A stretch of DNA of 64,000 nt from Leptospira saintgironsiae (GCF_002811765.1 NZ_NPDR01000001.1:1005367-1069366); one strand, 5' to 3'; shown: positions 44,484 to 61,233, counted from the stretch's first letter. Program-made: numbers and translations. The notes: a model not told the origin generated them from the sequence alone.

Positions 44484-44812
44484 AATCAACATTTCAGATA
44501 GTTTTGGTCCTTCTATTTTTAGAATCTTGCATGAATGATGATCGTTGCACCGGAAATTGTGATAAAAACTTTTCCGTCTGCCTATTGGTCGCAAAGAATG
44601 AAAACTCTCTTGGGATTGGATTCATATGCAAGGCTATCTGTGATGATTGTAAATCAGATTGTTACAGAGTGACTTCTTCCGGAGGGAGAAGTTCTAGCTC
44701 TTCCAGAGGTGGCTCCAGTGGAGGAGGGGGAGGCGGTAGTTCAGGAGGAGGAGGAGGTTCTGGCGGCGGCCACGGTGGAGGTGGTCATGGAGGAAGCGGA
44801 GTTATATTTTAA
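44480..44812 (+). CDS. Gly/Ser-rich lipoprotein, hypothetical
   Basis: A 110-residue protein with a signal peptide and lipobox (LLFLESC). The mature N-terminal part has eight cysteines within about 45 residues. From about residue 67 it turns to Ser/Gly low complexity with two HGGGG units and ends in GVIF. The tail is encoded by imperfect GGA/GGT/GGC triplets. The start overlaps the ankyrin stop as ATGA, so the two lipoproteins are likely produced together. Confidence 0.75.
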   Translation: MKSTFQIVLVLLFLESCMNDDRCTGNCDKNFSVCLLVAKNENSLGIGFICKAICDDCKSDCYRVTSSGGRSSSSSRGGSSGGGGGGSSGGGGGSGGGHGGGGHGGSGVIF

Positions 44813-44821
44813 AATAGATAC

Positions 44822-44851
44822 AAAAAAGGAAACCGAGGAGACTCGGTTTCC
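44822..44851 (-). terminator. Terminator of the fatty-acid hydroxylase gene
   Basis: GGAAACCGAG GAGA CTCGGTTTCC (plus 44828-44851) is a perfect 10-bp stem. On the minus strand it is followed by six T (plus 44822-44827). Confidence 0.85.
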
Positions 44852-44884
44852 AGTATGAGCTAATGAAAATTTTATAAAGAAAAT

Positions 44885-45724
44885 CTATTTCGCAAATCCT
44901 ATCTGGGAGGTTACAGTAGTTTTTGCGTAATCTTCCTTCTTCTCTGCTACCTCATCAAAATAGGTTTCGTAATTTGGGAAATTTGTTCCCATAATCCTAT
45001 CCCAGAAATTGAAATAAAGACTGTAGTTTCCATGAAACTTTTGGTGATGAAGGTTATGATGAGTAGAAGTGTTTATCCATTTTGTGATCGAATGACTTGC
45101 CCAACCTTTTGGAAAAAATTCATATCCTAGATGCCACCAAATATTCATCACCATCGCGTAGAATGTATGGAAGATAAATACTCCGAAATGGATCGGAACC
45201 AAACTGATAAATGGCACCACATAAATTGCTTCTAAAAATGCTTCTGCCCAATGGAAATTGTAAGCAGCTAGAGGAGAAGGGTTTACGGATTTATGATGGA
45301 TCGCATGCACGAAACTATAAACTTTTTTGTGATGCATCAACCTATGAGCCCAATAAAACCAGGTCTCATGCCAAACGGTGATCATAATATAACTTAAGAT
45401 CGCGTAAGCCCAACCTCTTTCGGAGATATCGAAGTAAAGCGCTCTTGGAAGATATCCTAATTTTTGAAGGCTGAAAGAAACGACTGCAACCAAGCTAAAC
45501 ATTACCATTGTAACTGCAGATTGTTTTATCTCGTATACTACCTTCTCCCATTTTGGAAAACTTTTCTGGATCCTGTACTTTTCAAAATACCCTTTTTTCC
45601 AAACCCAGAATATAAAGAATGCAAGTCCTGCTAAAGGATAGTATCTAATAAAGTTCAATGAAAGTTGGAATAGTCCGAAATTCCGAACACATTCCCAGCC
45701 GAAATCACAAGCGTTGATTGCCAT
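44885..45724 (-). CDS. Sterol-desaturase / fatty acid hydroxylase family protein
   Basis: A 279-residue di-iron membrane oxygenase with about five hydrophobic segments. The eight-His signature is intact: HETWFYWAHRLMHH (near 120), HAIHHKSVNPS (near 140), HTFYAMVM and THHNLHHQKFHGN (near 222). Such enzymes hydroxylate or desaturate lipids. Its substrate is unknown; Leptospira does not make sterols, so a fatty acid or hopanoid-like lipid is more likely. GGAGGAAAA precedes the ATG. It has its own terminator. Confidence 0.9.
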   Translation of the reverse strand: MAINACDFGWECVRNFGLFQLSLNFIRYYPLAGLAFFIFWVWKKGYFEKYRIQKSFPKWEKVVYEIKQSAVTMVMFSLVAVVSFSLQKLGYLPRALYFDISERGWAYAILSYIMITVWHETWFYWAHRLMHHKKVYSFVHAIHHKSVNPSPLAAYNFHWAEAFLEAIYVVPFISLVPIHFGVFIFHTFYAMVMNIWWHLGYEFFPKGWASHSITKWINTSTHHNLHHQKFHGNYSLYFNFWDRIMGTNFPNYETYFDEVAEKKEDYAKTTVTSQIGFAK

Positions 45725-45826
45725 TTTTCCTCCGATCTCTGGATTCAGTTTACGACGGATTCAAAAAGAAATCGTCCTCCCCGATCGGAGTGGAATAAAA
45801 TATACGTCCAGACCGATCGAAACGGA

Positions 45827-46942
45827 CTATTTGGACTTATTTTTGCGGATTTTATTTCTGTATTCGGAAGGTGTAAAACCTGTTTCCTTTCGGAAAACCT
45901 CGTTAAAAGCGGATTTAGAGCCAAATCCTGAGGAGTATGCTATGGATAATAAAACTTCGGCAGGGTCTGATTCTATTTTCTTTTTAGCCTCTTCTACCCT
46001 GTATTGGTTTAGTAATTGAAAGAAATTTTTTCCAATTTCATTGTTCAGATATTCTGAAAGTTGGTGAGTGCTGATCTCTAATTTGCCTGCCAAAAATCCG
46101 AGGGTCAGATCTTCTTTTAAGAATACCTTCTCCTTTTGAAATAGATCTTCTAAGTTTTGTTTTATATCTTCGAGATCCAAACCGTTGAGTTGAGAAGCTC
46201 TATATTTTTTCTCTTCTTCTACTACTCTTTGGACTTCTAAGAAAAATTCAGGAAACCCTTGGCGTAGAATATACAAAGAGCATAAAAAGATCCCGACTAA
46301 AGAACCAACTCCTTCTAAACCTCTAATAGATCCTAATGATACAGATATTGCTCCATATAATAAAATGATTAAAATACAAACGCTTACTCCAAGGATTGTA
46401 AGCATTCTTGGGTCCTTGTATATTACTGAAAATCTAAATCCCCAAAATAAACGGAAGAATGTGGAAAGTAAGAATGCAAACATGAGTCCGAGTGTACTTA
46501 GTACAGGGATTTTTAAAAATAAAGGAAGGCCAGTGGTTTTTAGACTTTTTAGTAATTCGATCTTTTCTATTCCACCTGAAAAATAGAAATTAGACATCCA
46601 TAAAAATATCACAAGAGCAGGAAGCATCTTCAGATAGAAAACTTTTTTGGACTCAGGAGTACTCCCCATCGCAAGAAGGAGATAACGTTCTATAAAAGGA
46701 CCCATGAGTCCTGAAACAGGAAGATGAGTTAGATACAGGCCGGGGAAGCGAACAATCATCTTACATGTAATCAAAAATGCATGAATGAGAAAGATCCCTA
46801 CTAAGAAAAAAATAATGGCGAGTAAGTTTTGTTTTTCTCCTCTCGGCGAAGAAAAAATTTCTCCTAAGGAAAATAAAAATGCGAGTCCGATCGAAAAGAC
46901 TAAAAATAGAGAAGTATAAGATTGGGTTCCTAATTCGTTCAT
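45827..46942 (-). CDS. AraC-family regulator with an N-terminal membrane domain
   Basis: About 371 residues from ATG 46942. Seven or so hydrophobic segments fill residues 1-235; the C-terminal 110 residues are an AraC DNA-binding domain, with LTLGFLAGKLEISTHQLSEY and SIAYSSGFGSKSAFNEVF as the two helix-turn-helices. It therefore probably senses a membrane signal directly. Its ATG overlaps the vapC stop as ATGA, so it would be translated from the vapBC mRNA unless it has its own promoter. Confidence 0.9.
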   Translation of the reverse strand: MNELGTQSYTSLFLVFSIGLAFLFSLGEIFSSPRGEKQNLLAIIFFLVGIFLIHAFLITCKMIVRFPGLYLTHLPVSGLMGPFIERYLLLAMGSTPESKKVFYLKMLPALVIFLWMSNFYFSGGIEKIELLKSLKTTGLPLFLKIPVLSTLGLMFAFLLSTFFRLFWGFRFSVIYKDPRMLTILGVSVCILIILLYGAISVSLGSIRGLEGVGSLVGIFLCSLYILRQGFPEFFLEVQRVVEEEKKYRASQLNGLDLEDIKQNLEDLFQKEKVFLKEDLTLGFLAGKLEISTHQLSEYLNNEIGKNFFQLLNQYRVEEAKKKIESDPAEVLLSIAYSSGFGSKSAFNEVFRKETGFTPSEYRNKIRKNKSK

Positions 46943-47310
46943 GCTGTAATTTCCGCGATGCCAACCTTCTCCGCAGCCTTTACTAAAGATAAGTCTGCAG
47001 AATATAATTTTGCACTTCCTAATATGCAACTTGCAAGCAAATGTGCATCTATCCAACCGATTCCGAGCCCAGCCAGTGAATTTCTTTCCGAAAATATCAT
47101 GGTCTCTTTATGGTTTGCGATCGGAACTTCTTTCAATTGAGCGTATTCAGTCAGAAATGAATTCTTATTCTTAAAATTCCCCAAACTAAGCTCTCCTTCT
47201 ACCATAGGATGGCGTCTCACCAAGCCAAGGCGGAGAAGTTCCGTAAGTTTCGGATCTGATTTTCGTAGATGATTGATCCAAACAGAAGTATCTACAAGCA
47301 CCGCTGTCAT
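46939..47310 (-). CDS. vapC: VapC-family PIN-domain toxin
   Basis: A 123-residue PIN ribonuclease. VDTSVWINHL near residue 6 has the first metal-binding Asp, a Glu lies in MVEGEL near 39, and GIGWIDAHLLASCIL near 84 plus YSADLSL near 104 supply the remaining acidic residues. VapC toxins cleave tRNA or rRNA until bound by VapB. It overlaps vapB by 4 bases upstream and the AraC gene by 4 bases downstream. Confidence 0.92.
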   Translation of the reverse strand: MTAVLVDTSVWINHLRKSDPKLTELLRLGLVRRHPMVEGELSLGNFKNKNSFLTEYAQLKEVPIANHKETMIFSERNSLAGLGIGWIDAHLLASCILGSAKLYSADLSLVKAAEKVGIAEITA

Positions 47311-47510
47311 TTAGAGATTTTTTTGCGGGTAGGGCCTTCTGCTTTTGGATCGCTTCCACCTAAAAGAGCCATTCTTTCTGCGGATTTTTCCCGAATAAGT
47401 GCGCGCAACCCCTCCTGCACGAGACGTGTCTTTTCTTGGATGCCAGTATAGTCTTGTGCACTGGAGATCAGCTCTTCTGGAATGTATAGAGTGGTTTTGA
47501 CAGCTAACAT
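47307..47510 (-). CDS. vapB: VapB-family antitoxin
   Basis: A 67-residue antitoxin with an N-terminal ribbon-helix-helix (VKTTLYIPEELISSAQDY) and a flexible basic C-terminal tail that likely binds the toxin. No ribosome site precedes ATG 47510; the promoter position suggests a leaderless mRNA. VapB normally represses its own promoter together with VapC. Confidence 0.88.
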   Translation of the reverse strand: MLAVKTTLYIPEELISSAQDYTGIQEKTRLVQEGLRALIREKSAERMALLGGSDPKAEGPTRKKISK

Positions 47511-47546
47511 ATAAGGTAATATATGGTGTTAAATGCCATATGTCAA
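47511..47546 (-). promoter_or_regulatory. vapBC promoter with operator-like inverted repeat
   Basis: Minus-strand TTGACA (plus 47541-47546), a 17-base spacer and TATATT (plus 47518-47523) form a near-consensus promoter. Seven bases separate the -10 from ATG 47510, so transcription would begin at or next to the start codon. ATATGG/CCATAT (plus 47521-47526 and 47536-47541) is an inverted repeat covering the spacer and -10, a likely VapBC operator. Confidence 0.75.
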
Positions 47547-47653
47547 TAGAGAAGGGGCGGAAAATTGATTCTAGAGCGGAAATGTTGTTCCACATTACGG
47601 TTTGCGGAGAAAATTTAGAAAGTACGTAACCTTCTCCCCAAATGAATTGCAGA

Positions 47654-47668
47654 CTTATGTCGCATAAG
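47654..47668. promoter_or_regulatory. Short palindrome in the gap before the tRNA genes
   Basis: CTTATG TCG CATAAG is a perfect inverted repeat with a three-base centre, about 175 bases before the tRNA-Thr gene. It is operator-like, with no known regulator match. The remainder of the 332-base gap 47511-47842 holds the vapBC promoter and the tRNA promoter; I see no gene in it. Confidence 0.3.
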
Positions 47669-47773
47669 ATTGCAACATTGCGAGAAAGTTAAGCGGAGCT
47701 TTGCGCAGAAGATTCAAAAATCCTTCTTCCTTGCATAAATAATGCCATCTGGCTGGGAATCTTGGCTAAAACC

Positions 47774-47801
47774 TTGACCAGGGACCCTGGGTAAAAATAC
47801 T
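47774..47801 (+). promoter_or_regulatory. Likely promoter of the tRNA-secE-nusG operon
   Basis: TTGACC at 47774-47779, a 16-base spacer and AATACT at 47796-47801. Inside the spacer lies the palindrome CCAGGG A CCCTGG (47778-47790), which overlaps the -35. Transcription would start near 47808, about 35 bases before tRNA-Thr, with a short GCTCC/GGAGC hairpin (47813-47828) in between. Confidence 0.6.
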
Positions 47802-47841
47802 GTGTATTTCTAGCTCCTCTCTGGGAGCGGGTAGATAGACA

Positions 47842-47916
<75 letters not shown>

Positions 47917-47924
47917 GTTCGAAT

Positions 47925-47995
<71 letters not shown>

Positions 47996-48039
47996 GAGTT
48001 TTTTCCGCAGGTTCTTTGAGTTTAGGAAGGATTTATATA

Positions 48040-48222
48040 GTGAAGTTTGGCGCATTTGTACAAGAATGTAGAGAAGAACTTAAAAAAGTTCAATGGCCGA
48101 ATAGACAAGAGGTGATGCAGTCTACCATCGTTGTTCTAGTCACGGTGTTATTTTTCTCTGCTTTTCTATTCTTTTCGGATACTGCGATTGTGAAGTTGCT
48201 TACCGGATTCTGGAATCTGTAA
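48040..48222 (+). CDS. secE: Preprotein translocase subunit SecE
   Basis: A 60-residue SecE with one membrane helix (about 28-50), the short single-span form. The conserved amphipathic segment [19 protein letters not shown] precedes it. GTG 48040 has AGGAAGG at 48024-48030; a TTG at 48016 would add eight unsupported residues. SecE stabilises SecY in the inner membrane. First protein gene after the tRNA-Trp gene. Confidence 0.93.
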   Translation: MKFGAFVQECREELKKVQWPNRQEVMQSTIVVLVTVLFFSAFLFFSDTAIVKLLTGFWNL

Positions 48223-48238
48223 GAACTTAGGATAAAAT

Positions 48239-48793
48239 GTGATTATGATGGCTGATTTGAAATGGTATGCGTTACAGACTTATTCCGGTCACGAGAATAA
48301 GGTCCAGAAAAATCTGGAAAAGCTGATCCAACAGCGTAAGCTGGAGGAGAAGATTTCTCAAGTGCGTATTCCTACCATGGAAGTCGCCGAGATGAAGAAC
48401 GGCAAAAAGAAGGTCACTAAGAAGAAACTTATGCCGGGCTATGTTCTTGTTGAAATGGATATGGACGAAGACCTTCGATTCATGATCCAAAGTCTTCCTT
48501 CTGTTTCTACTTTTGTAGGATCAAAAGATGGAGGACCTGAACCTCTTTCCGTAGACGAAGTGAAAAATCTTTTCGTGGAAACCGGAGAGTTCCAATCAGA
48601 GGAGCCAGTTACTCCTAGATTGTTGTTTAAAGTGGGAGATAGCCTGAAGATTATCGATGGCCCTTTCGCGAATTTTACTGGAGTCGTAGACGAGATCTTC
48701 CCGGACAAAGGAAGACTCAGAGTGAAGGTAGAGATTTTCGGACGCTCTACCCCTGTGGAATTAGATTATCTACAGGTCAAAACCGAACCCTGA
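48239..48793 (+). CDS. nusG: Transcription termination/antitermination factor NusG
   Basis: A 184-residue NusG: NGN domain (about 5-115, KWYALQTYSGHENKVQ and MPGYVLVEM) and a C-terminal KOW domain (about 128-182, KVGDSLKIIDGPFANFTG). It binds RNA polymerase and links it to Rho or the ribosome. GTG 48239 is 6 bases after AGGA; ATG 48245 or 48248 are alternatives. A small CCGGT/ACCGG hairpin lies before rplK. Confidence 0.97.
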   Translation: MIMMADLKWYALQTYSGHENKVQKNLEKLIQQRKLEEKISQVRIPTMEVAEMKNGKKKVTKKKLMPGYVLVEMDMDEDLRFMIQSLPSVSTFVGSKDGGPEPLSVDEVKNLFVETGEFQSEEPVTPRLLFKVGDSLKIIDGPFANFTGVVDEIFPDKGRLRVKVEIFGRSTPVELDYLQVKTEP

Positions 48794-48834
48794 CCGGTGG
48801 GAGAACCGGGAGAAACAAATAAGGTGTTTCGCCA

Positions 48835-49263
48835 ATGGCAGCAAAAAAAGTAGTAAAGCAGATTAAGCTCCAGGTTGAAGCCGGTAAGGCCAACCCTGCT
48901 CCTCCAGTCGGACCGGCTCTCGGTCAGGCAGGATTGAACATCATGGAGTTCTGCAAGCAGTTCAACGAAAGAAGTAAGTCCCAAATCGGGTACAAACTTC
49001 CTGTTGTAATCACAGTATTCTCCGACAGGAGTTTTACATTCATTACCAAGTCTCCTCCGGCAGCTCTTCTTGTTAAGAAAGCAATCGGATTAGAATCTGG
49101 TTCCGCAACTCCTCATACCACTAAGGTTGGGAAGATTTCTCGTAAGCAATTAGAAGAAATTGCTAAAACCAAAATGGAAGACTTAAACGCGAATGATCTG
49201 GACGCAGCTGTTCAAATTATCGCAGGAACTTGTCGTTCTATGGGCGTTACGGTAGAGGGTTAA
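48835..49263 (+). CDS. rplK: Ribosomal protein L11
   Basis: Full-length L11 (142 residues) that binds 23S rRNA at the GTPase centre. [21 protein letters not shown] at the N-terminus and [13 protein letters not shown] at the C-terminus are signatures. Second in the secE-nusG-rplKA run; 3 bases before rplA. Confidence 0.98.
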   Translation: MAAKKVVKQIKLQVEAGKANPAPPVGPALGQAGLNIMEFCKQFNERSKSQIGYKLPVVITVFSDRSFTFITKSPPAALLVKKAIGLESGSATPHTTKVGKISRKQLEEIAKTKMEDLNANDLDAAVQIIAGTCRSMGVTVEG

Positions 49264-49266
49264 TTC

Positions 49267-49959
<693 letters not shown>

Positions 49960-49985
49960 GGATGTAGTAGACGGGAGTAGGAACA

Positions 49986-50519
49986 ATGCCCAGCCAGGAA
50001 AAAATTGAAGCAGTTGCCGAGTTAAAAGGCAGATTAGAAAAACGTAGCGACTTTATCCTAGCCAGCTACAGCGGACTCACAGTAGAAGAGATCACAAATC
50101 TTCGCGCGAAACTTCGTAAAGAAGGATCCGAGATGAAAGTGATCAAGAACAATCTCTTTCTACTCGCACTTAAAGAATCCGAGAAGCATAAGGATAAGAA
50201 CATCGCCTTTGGATCCGAATACAAAGGACCTCTAGCGGCGATTTTCTCTGACGCAAATCTTCCAAATGCAGCGAAGATCCTAAAAGAATACGCTAAGACG
50301 AATAAAAATCTTATTCTGAAAGCGGGATACTTAGATGGATCCGTTCTGAATTCAGAAGATGTGGAAGCAATCGCAGGTCTTCCGTCAAGAGAGCAACTCT
50401 TGGCTCAGATCGCAGGCGGTATCAATGGTCCGGCAAGAAGCATCGCTTCTGGTCTAAACCAAATTATCGCAGGTCTTGCAAGAGCTATCCAAGCAGTCGC
50501 AGAGAAGAACAATCAGTAA
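49986..50519 (+). CDS. rplJ: Ribosomal protein L10
   Basis: L10 (177 residues) anchors L7/L12 dimers on the ribosome through its C-terminal helix ([21 protein letters not shown]). The N-terminal RNA-binding part has [21 protein letters not shown] 49986 follows GGGAGTAGG. It is followed by rplL after 57 bases. Confidence 0.97.
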   Translation: MPSQEKIEAVAELKGRLEKRSDFILASYSGLTVEEITNLRAKLRKEGSEMKVIKNNLFLLALKESEKHKDKNIAFGSEYKGPLAAIFSDANLPNAAKILKEYAKTNKNLILKAGYLDGSVLNSEDVEAIAGLPSREQLLAQIAGGINGPARSIASGLNQIIAGLARAIQAVAEKNNQ

Positions 50520-50576
50520 GAACAATTTTAGTAAGTAAGTAGTTTAAAGGACCAAACGGAATCAAAGGAGCACCAA

Positions 50577-50960
50577 ATGTCTACCACTGAAGCGTTATTA
50601 GAGCAACTCGGTAAACTTACCCTCGTGGAAGCAGCCGATCTAGTTAAAAAAATGGAGGAGAAGTTCGGAATTTCCGCAGCGGCTCCAGTAGCAGTAGCTG
50701 CAGCAGCACCAGCAGGTGCAGCAGCAGGAGCAGCTGATGAGCCTGCTTCTTACAACGTCGTATTGAAAGGTTTCGGCGATAAAAAAATCGAAGTTATCAA
50801 GGTTGTTCGCGAGATCACTGGTCTTGGCTTGAAAGAAGCAAAAGATCTAGTAGAAGCTGGCGGAAAGTCTGTTAAAGACGGCGTTGCGAAAGCAGAAGCT
50901 GACGACATTAAAAAGAAATTAGAAGCTGTCGGAGCTCAAATCGAACTTAAGGCTGTCTAA
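50577..50960 (+). CDS. rplL: Ribosomal protein L7/L12
   Basis: The 127-residue stalk protein. The N-terminal dimerisation part, an Ala/Pro hinge ([17 protein letters not shown], about 35-55) and the C-terminal elongation-factor-binding domain (EKTEF-like, here [20 protein letters not shown]) are all present. Good AAAGGAG ribosome site. Confidence 0.98.
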   Translation: MSTTEALLEQLGKLTLVEAADLVKKMEEKFGISAAAPVAVAAAAPAGAAAGAADEPASYNVVLKGFGDKKIEVIKVVREITGLGLKEAKDLVEAGGKSVKDGVAKAEADDIKKKLEAVGAQIELKAV

Positions 50961-50997
50961 TCAGGGAGCCGAGGCTTTGTCTCCTCGATATCTGATT
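50959..50997 (+). other. Structured hairpin in the rplL-rpoB gap
   Basis: AATCAG/CTGATT (50959-50964, 50992-50997) encloses CGAGG/CCTCG (50970-50974, 50983-50987). It begins at the rplL stop. Likely an RNA processing site or attenuator element. Confidence 0.5.
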
Positions 50998-51012
50998 ACA
51001 ATCCTTTCACTC

Positions 51013-51056
51013 AGGCAAGGAGGCCAGCGTACTTCCTTGCCTTATTGCATTTTTTC
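51013..51056 (+). terminator. Attenuator-like hairpin before rpoB
   Basis: AGGCAAGGA (51013-51021) and TCCTTGCCT (51034-51042) are a perfect 9-bp stem with a 12-base loop, followed by TTATTGCATTTTTT. Partial termination here would lower rpoBC relative to the ribosomal proteins, as in other bacteria. Confidence 0.65.
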
Positions 51057-51095
51057 GCGCAGTTATAATTTTCCATCATCCCAGGGAGCACACGA

Positions 51096-54776
<3,681 letters not shown>

Positions 54777-54791
54777 GGGAAGAAAGGTAGC

Positions 54792-58997
<4,206 letters not shown>

Positions 58998-59015
58998 AGG
59001 AAAGCTTTACAATAG

Positions 59016-59057
59016 AGCAGGGTCGGTAGAACTGGTAAAATAGGTCACCGGCCTGCT
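59016..59057 (+). other. Hairpin in the rpoC-rpsL gap
   Basis: AGCAGG (59016-59021) pairs with CCTGCT (59052-59057), and inside it CGGT (59024-59027) with ACCG (59047-59050), with a small asymmetric bulge. There is no T run, so RNase III-type processing or a leader role is more likely than termination. Confidence 0.5.
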
Positions 59058-59072
59058 AAAAAGAAGAAACTC

Positions 59073-59447
59073 ATGCCTACAATTAGCCAACTTATACGTC
59101 ACGGCAGGAAGAAACAGGTTAACAAATCTAAATCTCCTGCATTAAAAAGTAGCCCGCAACGTCGGGGAGTGTGCACGAAGGTGACTACCTTCACACCGAA
59201 AAAACCGAACTCAGCTTTAAGAAAAGTTGCAAGGGTTCGTTTAACAACCGGTATTGAAGTGACCGCTTATATTCCCGGTGAGGGACATAACCTGCAAGAG
59301 CACAACGTTGTTCTGATCCGCGGGGGAAGGGTAAAAGACCTTCCAGGGGTTCGTTATCATATTATCCGTGGTACCTTGGATACTCTCGGTATCGATAAAC
59401 GTCGTAAGAGTCGTTCTAAGTATGGAACGAAAAAACCTAAGGCGTAA
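59073..59447 (+). CDS. rpsL: Ribosomal protein S12
   Basis: S12 of the decoding centre, 124 residues. [17 protein letters not shown] and [21 protein letters not shown] are invariant; the Lys residues that mutate to give streptomycin resistance are wild type. It is not preceded by a strong promoter and likely depends on rpoBC transcription or read-through. Confidence 0.98.
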   Translation: MPTISQLIRHGRKKQVNKSKSPALKSSPQRRGVCTKVTTFTPKKPNSALRKVARVRLTTGIEVTAYIPGEGHNLQEHNVVLIRGGRVKDLPGVRYHIIRGTLDTLGIDKRRKSRSKYGTKKPKA

Positions 59448-59458
59448 GGGAGTTAGGA

Positions 59459-59932
59459 ATGTCTAGAAGAAGAGGAAAAGTAGAACCACGCAAGATCCAA
59501 CCGGATTCGGTTTATGGAGATGCAAACATCGCGAAGTTTATCAACTGCTTGATGTTGGACGGAAAAAAATCCGTAGCAGAATCTTTGTTTTACGACGCTC
59601 TGGATTTGATCCAAAAGAAAACTGGAAACGATCCTTACGTTACTTTTAAAGAAGCATTAGAAAACGTTAAACCACAAGTGGAAGTAAAATCCCGCCGCGT
59701 GGGTGGTGTAACTTACCAAGTTCCGATCGAAGTTCGTCCGGAAAGACGTTTAGCTCTTGGAATCAGATGGTTGATCCGTTATTCCAGGGACAGAAACGAA
59801 AAAGGTATGGCTAACAAGCTTGCAGCAGAATTTATCGAGGCTCAAAAAGGCACCGGAGCTGCAATTAAGAAGAAAGAAGATATCCGTAAAATGGCAGATG
59901 CTAACAAAGCATTCAGCCACTATCGCTGGTAA
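59459..59932 (+). CDS. rpsG: Ribosomal protein S7
   Basis: S7, 157 residues, which nucleates the 30S head. Signatures are [23 protein letters not shown] and [17 protein letters not shown]. It is the last gene of the cluster; fusA and tuf, which commonly follow rpsG, are absent, and a strong terminator stands after it. Confidence 0.98.
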   Translation: MSRRRGKVEPRKIQPDSVYGDANIAKFINCLMLDGKKSVAESLFYDALDLIQKKTGNDPYVTFKEALENVKPQVEVKSRRVGGVTYQVPIEVRPERRLALGIRWLIRYSRDRNEKGMANKLAAEFIEAQKGTGAAIKKKEDIRKMADANKAFSHYRW

Positions 59933-59949
59933 GAATCTTTTAACTTATA

Positions 59950-59975
59950 GTTTGCGGTTGCATGAGACCGCGAAC
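59950..59975 (+). other. Hairpin in the rpsG 3' untranslated region
   Basis: GTTTGCGGT (59950-59958) pairs with ACCGCGAAC (59967-59975), with one G-U pair. It sits just before the terminator and may protect the mRNA 3' end. Confidence 0.5.
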
Positions 59976-59985
59976 AAGTTTGATG

Positions 59986-60013
59986 AAGGGACTCTAAAAG
60001 AGTCCCTTTTTTA
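59986..60013 (+). terminator. Rho-independent terminator of the rpo-str cluster
   Basis: AAGGGACTCT AAA AGAGTCCCTT, a 10-bp stem, is followed by a T-rich tail to 60013. Confidence 0.93.
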
Positions 60014-60089
60014 TTTCTTCAAGCCTAATCGGGCCAGTAACCTGTTTCTTTTAAATGGACAAAAGAATTTCCCGGGACAGAATCAGGTC

Positions 60090-61217
60090 ATGGGACAAAA
60101 ACTTTCTATCTTATATCTTTTCTTTTTAATATTCGCGCTTTCCTGCGGGGGACCGTATGTAAAAATTCCGGATTCCGTCGAACTAGGAAAGGAATATCCT
60201 TTTCCTGAAGAAGAATCTATCGCGCAGCGGACTCTGGAACTCACTCTAACTTCGCTTAAAGAATCATATAAAGATGGAGCCGTTGTAAGAAGAGACGCGC
60301 ATCCGAAACACCATGGATGTGTAGCCGCTACCTTTACCGTAAAAAAAGATCTAGACGCTCAGTATAACTTAGGAGTTTTCCAATCTGGGAAATCCTATCA
60401 AAGTTTAGTTCGTTTCTCTAACGGATCTCAAAAACCTAAAGCTGACTTAGAAGGTGATATTCGTGGGGTCGGGATCAAACTTTTTGACGTTCCCGGAAAA
60501 AAGATTTTAGTCGAAGAAGCACAAGAGAAGACTCAGGATTTTTTACTGATCAATCACCCAGTTCTTCCTGTAGGTGCACCGGATGAATACCTTGCGTTAT
60601 TCGAAGCAGCATTTGCGGGTAAGCCAGGTTCTTATTTTTTTGGTTGGAATCCATTTAGTTGGAAACTGGGCGGTCTCTCCAAAGTAAGGGCCATCCGTGG
60701 TAAAAAAATCACAAGTCCATTAGAAATTCGTTATTGGTCTACAACCCCTTACACTTTTGGAGAGGGAAAGGCGGTTAAATATTCGTTAAAACCTTGCTCA
60801 GAAACTAAATCTGAATTACCGGATACCCCTGCTGAAAATTATTTAAGAGAAGCAATGAGTAAACAACTGAAAGAATCTTCGGCTTGTTTTACTTTTATGG
60901 TTCAGGTCCAAAAAGATCCGAAGTCAATGCCAATAGAAGATCCAGCTGTTGTTTGGGATGAAGAAACTTCTCCATTCATTCCTGTAGCGGAAGTATTGAT
61001 CCCTAAGCAAGAATTTACAAATGAAAAGATGGATTCTCTTTGCGAAAACGTATCTTATACACCTTGGCATTCTCTCCAAGAGCATAAGCCTCTAGGCGGG
61101 ATCAATCGGGTTAGAAAATCTGTTTATCAAGCTATATCGGACTATAGACATGGACAGAATAAGACTAGAAGAAAGGAAATTGATAAGAAGGATATACCTA
61201 GCAAATTAATTCCATAA
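60090..61217 (+). CDS. Catalase-fold lipoprotein (y4iL-like)
   Basis: About 375 residues from ATG 60090; the frame is open upstream, but that would cover rpsG and its terminator. The signal peptide MGQKLSILYLFFLIFALSC ends in a lipobox. The body has the catalase-like heme domain with HPKHHGCVAATFTV near 70, LVRFSNGSQKPKADLEGD near 110 and the terminal HKPLGGINRVRKSVYQ. Family members may bind haem; the usual catalase proximal Tyr motif (RxxxYxDTQ) is not found, so true catalase activity is uncertain. It is probably a periplasmic peroxidase-like protein. No operon partner. Confidence 0.82.
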   Translation: MGQKLSILYLFFLIFALSCGGPYVKIPDSVELGKEYPFPEEESIAQRTLELTLTSLKESYKDGAVVRRDAHPKHHGCVAATFTVKKDLDAQYNLGVFQSGKSYQSLVRFSNGSQKPKADLEGDIRGVGIKLFDVPGKKILVEEAQEKTQDFLLINHPVLPVGAPDEYLALFEAAFAGKPGSYFFGWNPFSWKLGGLSKVRAIRGKKITSPLEIRYWSTTPYTFGEGKAVKYSLKPCSETKSELPDTPAENYLREAMSKQLKESSACFTFMVQVQKDPKSMPIEDPAVVWDEETSPFIPVAEVLIPKQEFTNEKMDSLCENVSYTPWHSLQEHKPLGGINRVRKSVYQAISDYRHGQNKTRRKEIDKKDIPSKLIP

Positions 61218-61233
61218 GATTAAACGTTTAATA

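Noticed and set aside
44690..44800. GGA/GGT/GGC tract considered as a DNA repeat or CRISPR-like array
   Set aside because: It is a coding low-complexity Gly/Ser tail with irregular units and no spacers.
49960..49985. L10-type autoregulatory leader before rplJ
   Set aside because: Only 26 bases separate rplA and rplJ, which is not enough for the known L10 leader structure.
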